Assembly: GCF_007830545.1 (NCBI RefSeq)
Contig: NZ_VLLF01000009.1
Location: forward strand, 186,001 to 250,000
DNA from: Roseibium hamelinense
Lineage (GTDB): Bacteria; Pseudomonadota; Alphaproteobacteria; Rhizobiales; Stappiaceae
DNA: 64,000 nt
Reading direction: 5' to 3'
Position 1 is the first letter of the stretch; every line of letters starts with the position of its first letter. A program made the translations under genes and the position numbers. Positions 8,686 to 15,766 of this stretch are shown piece by piece. Under the pieces are notes generated by a model, which saw nothing but the letters and a program-made list of their open reading frames with translations, searched no databases and had not been told where the DNA came from.

Positions 8686-10667
8686 TCTGCCGCCTCCTCC
8701 ATCCCGGAAGCAGCCTCATAAAGAGGCATATCCCGAATTTCGACGGTCGCTTCGATTGAACCGATACGCCCGTCTTCAAACGTGACTTCTGTTTTTATGT
8801 GCTTGCCTTTCGACCCATCATAGAGCGCCTCTATGAGTGGGGCATATCGCTCTGCGATGAAGGATCTTCTAACTTTTTGGGTTCGCGTCAGCTCGCCATC
8901 ATCCGCGTCCAGTTCTTTGTGAAGTACAAGAAAACGACGAACCTGTGCTCCGGCCATCATTGGTTCGCCGGACAGGTCGCGATTAACCTGATCCACGTGC
9001 CCCTCAATCATTTTATAGACGTCAGGGTGCGCAGCTAACTCCTGATAACTTGCGTAGTTGACGTTGTTCCGTTCAGCCCAGGACCCCACTGAAGTCAGAT
9101 CGATATTGATGAACACGCCGACCATGTCTCTTCCATCCCCAAAGGCCACGACCTCTTTGATGTTCGGGAAGAATTTCAACTTGTTTTCAATGTATTTCGG
9201 CGCGAACAGCGACCCGTCAGCAAGCTTGCCGACGTCTTTTGCCCGGTCGATAATCTTCAGGTGTCCGTTTTCCGCGATGATGCCGGCATCTCCGGTGTGA
9301 ACCCAACCATCTTCTGTCTTCGTTGACCGGGTTGCCTCATCGTTTTTGAAATATCCAACAAACACACCCGGAGACCGATACATGACTTCGCCGGAATCTG
9401 CGATTTTCAATTCAACATCTGGCGCCGGTTTTCCAACGGTATCTCCAAATATCTCGCCGTCGGGCTGCAACGTTATGTAAACGCTGGCTTCGGTCTGACC
9501 ATAGAGTTGCTTGAGGTTCAGACCAAGCGACCTGTAAAACCGGAATATCTCGGGTCCGATTGCTTCGCCAGCCGTGTATCCCACCTTTAGGCGCGTTAGA
9601 CCCATGCGGTTTTTCAAAGGACCGTAGACAAAAAATTCGCCCAGGCCATACAGCAGCCTGTCTGACAACGGCACTTGCTCTCCGTTTAAGATCTTCTCAC
9701 CGGCGCGCCGCGCGACCCCCATAAAGAAGTCAAACATCTTGCGTTTCAGTTTGCCGGCGTCTTCCATCTTCACCATGATTGCGGTGAGCATGTTTTCGAA
9801 AACACGGGGCGGGGCAAAAAAGTAGGTCGGGGCGATTTCGAGCCGGTCGACGTCAATTGTGTCCATGCTTTCCGGGCAGTTGACGCAATATCCGGCCGTA
9901 AAAGCTTGCGCGAGGGAAAAGACATGGTCCCCGATCCAGGCCATCGGCAGATAGGCCAAGACCTCTTCGGTTTGATCCAAATTGTCGAAAGCATTGCCGT
10001 TGCGTGCGGAGATGACGAGATTGTCGAATGACAACATCACACCTTTGGGCCGTCCGGTTGTGCCAGAGGTATACAGCATAACCGCGACGTCGGCTCCGGT
10101 TTGACCGGAAAACCCTTCGGACCATGCTTCGGCAAGATCTGGTTTAGCTTCTAGATTTTTGCGGCCAAGCTGCTGCACCGTTTCAAAGGAATGCAGACAC
10201 GTATGATCATAACTGCGGAGCCCGCGCGCTTCATCATAAACTACCTGCTCGAGACTCGTGACCTGCTCTTTCATGGAAAGTAGCTTGTCGACCTGCTCCT
10301 GATCTTCAACGACCGCAAAGCGGACTTCTGCGTGACCGAGCACATAGGCCATTTCTTCGGCGACTGAGTCGGCGTAAACCGGCACCGGCACCCCACCCAA
10401 GGCCTGAACGGCAACCATCGACCAATACAGTCTTGGCCGGTTGGATCCGACAATTGCAACCTTATCGCCTTTTTGAAGACCGAGGTCGGCTAGTCCAAGT
10501 GAAAAAGTGCGTATCTCGTTGAGCACCTCGGACCAGGTCCAGCTTTGCCAGATCCCGAAATCCTTTTCCCGAAACGCAGTTCGAGTTCCGAATACATCTG
10601 CATTGTGAAGCAGAATTTTCGGAAAGGTGTCGCCCCCGCTGCTCGCGGCACCGGCCAACCCTGCCAT
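8682..10667 (-). CDS. AMP-dependent long-chain-type acyl-CoA ligase
   Basis: 661-residue adenylate-forming enzyme of the long-chain fatty acyl-CoA synthetase (FadD15-like) group. AMP-binding motif YTSGTTGRPKGVMLS lies near residue 200, followed by QTEAS, the motif VMYRSPGVFVGYFKN and HTGDAG. It converts a carboxylic acid to its CoA thioester with ATP. It is the first gene of the seven-gene operon, overlapping livG-like by 4 bp. A second ligase at the operon's end suggests that imported acids are trapped as CoA esters. The physiological substrate cannot be told from sequence; long-chain or branched acids are possible. Confidence 0.88.
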   Translation of the reverse strand: MAGLAGAASSGGDTFPKILLHNADVFGTRTAFREKDFGIWQSWTWSEVLNEIRTFSLGLADLGLQKGDKVAIVGSNRPRLYWSMVAVQALGGVPVPVYADSVAEEMAYVLGHAEVRFAVVEDQEQVDKLLSMKEQVTSLEQVVYDEARGLRSYDHTCLHSFETVQQLGRKNLEAKPDLAEAWSEGFSGQTGADVAVMLYTSGTTGRPKGVMLSFDNLVISARNGNAFDNLDQTEEVLAYLPMAWIGDHVFSLAQAFTAGYCVNCPESMDTIDVDRLEIAPTYFFAPPRVFENMLTAIMVKMEDAGKLKRKMFDFFMGVARRAGEKILNGEQVPLSDRLLYGLGEFFVYGPLKNRMGLTRLKVGYTAGEAIGPEIFRFYRSLGLNLKQLYGQTEASVYITLQPDGEIFGDTVGKPAPDVELKIADSGEVMYRSPGVFVGYFKNDEATRSTKTEDGWVHTGDAGIIAENGHLKIIDRAKDVGKLADGSLFAPKYIENKLKFFPNIKEVVAFGDGRDMVGVFINIDLTSVGSWAERNNVNYASYQELAAHPDVYKMIEGHVDQVNRDLSGEPMMAGAQVRRFLVLHKELDADDGELTRTQKVRRSFIAERYAPLIEALYDGSKGKHIKTEVTFEDGRIGSIEATVEIRDMPLYEAASGMEEAAE

Positions 10668-10742
10668 AGCGTGTTTCTTCCCTCAGGTTTCGCCCCGTTT
10701 TCCAGGGTCGAATTATCGGATTTATGAAACTACTGCTCGGCC

Positions 10743-10765
10743 AAGGCTTCAAGCCTTTATTTTTT
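10743..10765 (+). terminator. Terminator-like hairpin in the ligase/kinase divergent region
   Basis: AAGGCTT-C-AAGCCTT followed by TATTTTTTG reads as a short intrinsic terminator on the plus strand. No plus-strand gene lies just upstream (the nearest is pyk, with the pyk terminator in between), so it would only stop a short or antisense transcript starting in 10668-10742. Confidence 0.3.
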
Positions 10766-10823
10766 GTCCGGCAGGTTTCAAGGTCCTTTTCCAAAACGCT
10801 AGGGCCGCGACATTACGTGAGTA

Positions 10824-10851
10824 TGTTTCAAATGTGACGAATTGTTTCAAA
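10824..10851. promoter_or_regulatory. Direct repeat TGTTTCAAA, candidate operator
   Basis: The 9-mer TGTTTCAAA occurs at 10824-10832 and again at 10843-10851, 19 bp start to start. A related GGTTTCAAG lies at 10774-10782. The repeats sit 44-71 bp before the kinase start in the region shared with the divergent acyl-CoA ligase operon. They may bind the OmpR-type regulator encoded by the second gene downstream, as OmpR-family proteins often use direct repeats. This is inference. Confidence 0.35.
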
Positions 10852-10894
10852 GTCGGTCAGATTGCTCAAATTCGACTGGCCATAGTCGCGAACC

Positions 10895-12880
10895 ATGCCT
10901 ACTCTCGCGCGCATGGAGGAGTTGAATCATAACAAAAACCAGCTTGATTTGATGCAAGCTGCACTTGATCACCTAAACCAAGGGTTTTCGGTTTTTGACG
11001 CCAATCTTCGGCTTGTCGCTTGGAACCGGGGACTTTGGGAAATGCTTGACTTCCCTCAAGAGTTGGCCAGGCGTGGCACTCACCTAGAAGCATTTCTTCG
11101 CGTTAACGCAGAACGCGGTGAGTATGGTCCGGGCGACATTGAGGGGAAAATACAACGACGGTTGCGGCGCGCCCAGGAATTCGAACCTCACTATTTCGAA
11201 AGGGTAAGACCAAACGGTCAGGTCATTGCGGTGAATGGCAGTCCACTACCGATGGGCGGTTTTGTGACGACCTACTCAGACATCACAGAGCAACGCAGGC
11301 GGCAAGAAAAACTGGAAAGAACTGTTGAAGAGCGTACGAGAGCGCTGCGTCAGAGCGAAGACTGGCTGCGTCTTGTGACCGACAACATTCCAGCCCTAAT
11401 CGCGTATCTTGGCCCAGGACCTGTATTTCGATTTGCAAACCGACGATATGCAGAGTGGTTTGGTCAATCGGTCATGTCGATCGTAGGACGAAGCGCTGAA
11501 GAAGTCGCCGGAAAGGATCTCTATCTGGAGCTTGCACCGCACATCTCTCAAGCGTTCAAGGGGCAGGCTGTTTCGTATGAATACGACCGCCGGACGGCTG
11601 ATGGATCCACGGTTTACATGCGCTCAACTCTGATTCCCGATATAACAAATGATGGTAGGACGTTAGGCGTATTCGTGCTGTCTTTGGACGCCACCGATCA
11701 AAAAAGAACAGAAGCAAGGCTTCTCCAATCTCAGAGGATGGACGCTGTCGGCAAACTCAGCGGTGGTTTGGCCCATGACTTCAACAATCTTCTCTCAATT
11801 TTGATGGGCAATATCCTGTCGCTTAAACGGCACGGACAAGAGATCAATCCGGACATTTTAAGCAAACACATGACACCAATGTTGAAAGCGACCAGGCGAG
11901 GTGCGGATCTCACACAACGGCTGCTAGCGTTCAGCCGGGGTGCCCCTGTTGCCCCGCAACTTTGCAGGCTGGACAAACTGCTATCAGATGTCGAAACCCT
12001 GCTCGCCGGCTCGCTCCCTTCATCAATCGACTTTCAAATCAGAGAAGCAGCTTCAGTAAGCGCGCGGATCGATCCGGCTCAGCTCGAAACGGCCCTGGTC
12101 AATTTGGTTTTCAACGCCCGAGATGCAATTGGTGAGACTGGGCACATCGACGTTCTGCTTCAACGGGATACACTCTCGAAGTCAGAAGCCGAAGCCATCG
12201 GACTCAGAGCGGGCACCTATGCGGCTATCAAGGTGAGCGATGATGGTGTCGGTATGGATGAACAAACCCGCTTGCGAATCTTTGAGCCGTTTTTTACGAC
12301 CAAGTCTTTCGGCACTGGCAGCGGATTAGGCCTCTCAATGGTCTACGGATTTGCTAAGCAATCCGGTGGCGCCGTAGCAATCTCGACTTTCAAGAGCAGG
12401 GGTACGGAAATTACGCTGTACTTACCGTTTGAAGAGACTAGCTCCCAACAAATCTGCGTAATGGGCAATAAACAATCCGACATTTCACCAGTACCCACCG
12501 GGAATGGCGAGTTAATAATGCTGGTTGAGGACGATCAGGATGTCGCTTTAACCTTGGCCGAACAATTGAAAGATCTTGGATATACCACTTTGCTAGCTTC
12601 CGACGTCGAAGACGCACGAGCCTTGGCACAGGACATTCCAGAGCTTCGAATGGTGCTGAGCGATATAGTCATGCCAGGACAAACGAACGGTTTATCGCTA
12701 GCCCGTGCGATTCGCCAGCGGAGGCCGGAACTTGGCATAATACTAATGACTGGCTACGCCGATTGGGGCGTTTTGGACCCGCAGAGTTCTGATTGCGGCT
12801 TTCCCCTTCTCATGAAGCCTTTCGAAAATTCGCAACTTGCGATTCTCATCCATCAAACTCTGAACGGCAGCGTGTCATAA
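10895..12880 (+). CDS. PAS-containing hybrid sensor histidine kinase with C-terminal receiver
   Basis: 661-residue signalling protein without membrane segments, so a cytosolic sensor. An N-terminal PAS (PAS_7-like, ~18-130, LDHLNQGFSVFDANLRLVAWN) and a second PAS (~155-270) precede the HisKA domain with LSGGLAHDFNNLL (His ~294). The HATPase domain has NARDAI, DDGVGMD, FEPFFTTK and GSGLGLSMVYGF. A receiver domain (~530-655) carries Asp ~590 in LSDIVMPG and Lys in LMKPF. Starts at 10895 or 10913 are both possible; neither has a clear ribosome site. It abuts the OmpR-type regulator gene (stop TAA directly followed by ATG). No Hpt protein is seen nearby. Confidence 0.9.
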   Translation: MPTLARMEELNHNKNQLDLMQAALDHLNQGFSVFDANLRLVAWNRGLWEMLDFPQELARRGTHLEAFLRVNAERGEYGPGDIEGKIQRRLRRAQEFEPHYFERVRPNGQVIAVNGSPLPMGGFVTTYSDITEQRRRQEKLERTVEERTRALRQSEDWLRLVTDNIPALIAYLGPGPVFRFANRRYAEWFGQSVMSIVGRSAEEVAGKDLYLELAPHISQAFKGQAVSYEYDRRTADGSTVYMRSTLIPDITNDGRTLGVFVLSLDATDQKRTEARLLQSQRMDAVGKLSGGLAHDFNNLLSILMGNILSLKRHGQEINPDILSKHMTPMLKATRRGADLTQRLLAFSRGAPVAPQLCRLDKLLSDVETLLAGSLPSSIDFQIREAASVSARIDPAQLETALVNLVFNARDAIGETGHIDVLLQRDTLSKSEAEAIGLRAGTYAAIKVSDDGVGMDEQTRLRIFEPFFTTKSFGTGSGLGLSMVYGFAKQSGGAVAISTFKSRGTEITLYLPFEETSSQQICVMGNKQSDISPVPTGNGELIMLVEDDQDVALTLAEQLKDLGYTTLLASDVEDARALAQDIPELRMVLSDIVMPGQTNGLSLARAIRQRRPELGIILMTGYADWGVLDPQSSDCGFPLLMKPFENSQLAILIHQTLNGSVS

Positions 12881-13609
12881 ATGACCCACTCGACGGAACA
12901 GAGCAGTTGCATTCGTGCCTTTATAGTAGATGACGAGCGGGATCTTTGTGATCTTCTCATAGAGACTATGATCCAGTTCAACATTACCGGCACTGGCTTT
13001 CCAACTGCAAACGCAGCTTTAGCGGCACTTGATCTCGAAAACCCCGACATTTGCCTGATCGATCTCGGCCTGCCCGACATGGAAGGTTTGGACCTCATAA
13101 ACAAAATTCGAAAACGGTCCTCCGTTCCAATTATTGTGTTGTCCGCGCGGAGCCATGCTTCGGATAGAGTGATGGGGTTGGAGCTCGGGGCGGACGACTA
13201 CGTGGTCAAACCGTTCGACCCTCGGGAGGTAGTCGCCCGTATCCGGTCATTGTTACGGCGATCAGGTCACGTTAAATCAACACCGAGGCAACCCTCGGCC
13301 TCCAAAGCTCACTTCAGCGGATGGGTGTTTAACCCCGGATCTCACAGCCTCAAGTCGGCCGACGGCGAAGAGACTTTTTTATCTACTGGTGAAGCGAATC
13401 TCCTCGAAGCCCTATTAAGAGCACCCAAACGCGTGCTGACACGTGATTACCTTCTCGAACATGGCGGACGGGATGAAAGTCTCGACAGGTCCATAGACGT
13501 GCGCATTTCACGTATTCGGAAGAAACTGGCTGATGGGACGAATGCCCAGGTAATTCGGACGATTTACGGCTCGGGTTACATGCTCACTACCAACGTCGAA
13601 TGGCGGTAG
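12881..13609 (+). CDS. OmpR/PhoB-type response regulator
   Basis: 242-residue two-component regulator. The receiver domain (1-~125) has the acidic pair VDDER, the phosphoacceptor Asp61 in LIDLGLPD, Thr/Ser in VLSARS and Lys in YVVKPFDP. The C-terminal winged helix (~140-240) ends RTIYGSGYML. Translation begins at the base after the kinase stop, so it is cotranslated with the hybrid kinase. Its gene ends 2 bp from the convergent TRAP permease gene. Targets are unknown; the divergent CoA-ligase/HAAT operon and the neighbouring TRAP operon are candidates. Confidence 0.93.
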   Translation: MTHSTEQSSCIRAFIVDDERDLCDLLIETMIQFNITGTGFPTANAALAALDLENPDICLIDLGLPDMEGLDLINKIRKRSSVPIIVLSARSHASDRVMGLELGADDYVVKPFDPREVVARIRSLLRRSGHVKSTPRQPSASKAHFSGWVFNPGSHSLKSADGEETFLSTGEANLLEALLRAPKRVLTRDYLLEHGGRDESLDRSIDVRISRIRKKLADGTNAQVIRTIYGSGYMLTTNVEWR

Positions 13610-13611
13610 CG

Positions 13612-15165
13612 CTATTTGAGTAATTCGGGGAGCCAAGTGGCTAACGAAGGGGCGAACCAGAGAAGCACCAGGACAGCAATCTGAAGTCCAACGAAAGGCA
13701 GAGCACCAAGGTAGATGTCACTTGTTCTAACTGTATCTGGAGCAACACCCCTAAGATAAAACAATGCAAAACCGAATGGCGGTGTCAGGAATGATGTTTG
13801 CAGGTTAAGCGCAATCATGATGCCAAGCCAGGCAGGGGCCATCAAGCTTCCGCCCGGCATTTCCATCTGCAATAAGACCGGCGCCACCAATGGCACCGCG
13901 ACGTAGGTGATTTCTAAAAAATCCAGAAAGAAGCCCAAGACGAATAGGACCACCATAACTGCCGCGATGGCGCCGACCGTTCCCCCGGGAATAGCATTCA
14001 ACAGCTCCCGGATGGTTTCATCGCCGCCAAAATCTCGAAAAACCAGTGAAAAAATGGAAGCCCCAATAACGATGGCGAAAACCATTGCTGTCATTTGGAC
14101 GCTGGCTTCAAGGGTTTCAAACAATATGCGCGCGCGTAGCATCAGCCACAGATTCACAAAAAGCCCGAGTGCCAAGCAAATGCTCAGCACTATCGCAAGA
14201 AAATTGTAGACGGCCATCCTCGAAAAAAAGGCCTCGAATGACACAAGCAATGCAAGTGCTGCAAAACTGCAAACCGGCACGGCAAGGGCTGGCCAGCAAT
14301 ACCGTTGAGAGTGTTTTGACCCGGCCAGAACGAGGCTCCCGCCGGCGCCGATTGCAGCCGCTTCAGTCGGGGTTGCAAGTCCACCAAGTAGCGATCCAAG
14401 GACACCGACGATGAGCAATATTGGGGGCAACAGGCTGCGGAGGAACGGTACCACTTTATTGGACGTGGTCATGTCCAGCCGGACATCCCGAACACCTCGC
14501 CGGTTCTGAGCGTAAGAGACCAGAACCTGGTACACCAGATAAAACCCAACCAGAACAAGACTGGGAATAATCGCCGCGGAAAACAGGTCTGCCACGGAAA
14601 ATGGCTCAGGGGCAAAGATGCCCATATCGGTTTGGGCCGATTGATAGGCGGCTGAGATCTGATCTGACAGGATGACCAGCACAATAGACGGCGGGATGAT
14701 CTGGCCAAGAGTTCCTGCAGCTGCAATTGAGCCAGAGGCTTGGCGCGCGGTATAGCCTGCACTAAGCAAAGCCGGCAAAGCGATTAATCCCATAGTCATC
14801 ACGGTCGCGCCCACGATACCCGTTGATGCCGCGAGCAGCGCCCCGACGAGTGTGACCGAAACCCCTAGACCACCGGGAAACCGACTCAACAAACTTCCAA
14901 GACAAGCCAGTAGGTCCTCGGCGACCTTCGACTTTTCTAAAACCAGTCCCATGACGATAAAAAATGGAACTGCGAGAAGGGTCTGATTGGTGACAATCCC
15001 GTAAACCCGAATTGGTATAGCACCCCAAGACACGGGTATGCCGCCAAGCGTAGCAACGGCCGCAAAAATCAGCGCAATTCCAGCCAACGAAAAGGCAACC
15101 GGGAAACCGGCAAGCAGCCCAACGCACACCGCCAAAAGCAGCATAAGATCGAGGTAGTGGGCCAA
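13612..15165 (-). CDS. TRAP transporter large permease (second copy)
   Basis: 517-residue DctM-family membrane subunit. The N-terminal GFPVAFSLAG, the block LGSLLSRFPGGLGVSVTLVGALLAASTGIVGATVMTMG (shown here only as a region, ~95-130), GTLGQIIPPSIVLVIL and the C-terminal LTPPFGFALFYLRGVAP are typical. It resembles the first large permease (15767-18433) but lacks that protein's soluble tail. The start is TTG at 15165 (AAAGG 8 nt upstream), 12 bp after the small permease stop. Gene order suggests it is the last gene of the TRAP unit. No binding protein is encoded with this pair. Confidence 0.92.
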   Translation of the reverse strand: MAHYLDLMLLLAVCVGLLAGFPVAFSLAGIALIFAAVATLGGIPVSWGAIPIRVYGIVTNQTLLAVPFFIVMGLVLEKSKVAEDLLACLGSLLSRFPGGLGVSVTLVGALLAASTGIVGATVMTMGLIALPALLSAGYTARQASGSIAAAGTLGQIIPPSIVLVILSDQISAAYQSAQTDMGIFAPEPFSVADLFSAAIIPSLVLVGFYLVYQVLVSYAQNRRGVRDVRLDMTTSNKVVPFLRSLLPPILLIVGVLGSLLGGLATPTEAAAIGAGGSLVLAGSKHSQRYCWPALAVPVCSFAALALLVSFEAFFSRMAVYNFLAIVLSICLALGLFVNLWLMLRARILFETLEASVQMTAMVFAIVIGASIFSLVFRDFGGDETIRELLNAIPGGTVGAIAAVMVVLFVLGFFLDFLEITYVAVPLVAPVLLQMEMPGGSLMAPAWLGIMIALNLQTSFLTPPFGFALFYLRGVAPDTVRTSDIYLGALPFVGLQIAVLVLLWFAPSLATWLPELLK

Positions 15166-15177
15166 GGAATGGCCTTT

Positions 15178-15690
15178 CTATTTTGACACGCATGTAGGTT
15201 CAACAATGCGTGCCCTTTGTTTGAGTGCCAAAGCAACCGCGCCGACCATGGTCAAAAAAGATGCTGCCAGCAGGCCGGACTTCAGCAAAAATACTGCCTG
15301 AATCCCAGAGGGCTGGTTGGACCCCTCGAGCGCACTCCAAGAGGCAGCAACAAATGGCCAGCTGGTAATCCAAAGTGCGATGCAGAACGGCAGCACGAAT
15401 ACCGCTAGGCCAACAAGATTCACGATCACCTTTAGAGGCCGAGAGGCGCGCCGATAAAATATGTCGACACGGACATGAGCGTCTTTGTAAAGCGTGTAGC
15501 CGATCCCGAATAGCGCTGAGCATACATGAAGATAAACAACGCTTTCTTGAAGCCACAAGAAGCCGGAATCAAAAACATACCTAAGTAACACCACTGAAAG
15601 CTGCACAAAAACCATCAACAGTAAGGCAAAGGAGCAAACGCGCGCGGTGATTTGCAAAATGCCGCTTGTCCAACGGATAAGGCCAAACAT
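15178..15690 (-). CDS. TRAP transporter small permease (second copy)
   Basis: 170-residue DctQ-family protein with four predicted membrane helices. It has the family motif YTLYKDAHVRVDIFYRRAS (~65-83) and normal length. GAGGAG lies 9 nt before the ATG. It pairs with the large permease that follows 12 bp later. It sits directly behind the TakP-type operon, 76 bp from the preceding large permease gene, and is probably transcribed with it. Confidence 0.9.
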   Translation of the reverse strand: MFGLIRWTSGILQITARVCSFALLLMVFVQLSVVLLRYVFDSGFLWLQESVVYLHVCSALFGIGYTLYKDAHVRVDIFYRRASRPLKVIVNLVGLAVFVLPFCIALWITSWPFVAASWSALEGSNQPSGIQAVFLLKSGLLAASFLTMVGAVALALKQRARIVEPTCVSK

Positions 15691-15766
15691 GAAGAGCCAC
15701 TCCTCAAAAGACTAACGGGGGTAGAGTTCCCTCTCCCCCCGCAAAAAGCGATTAGCCTTGGCTCGG

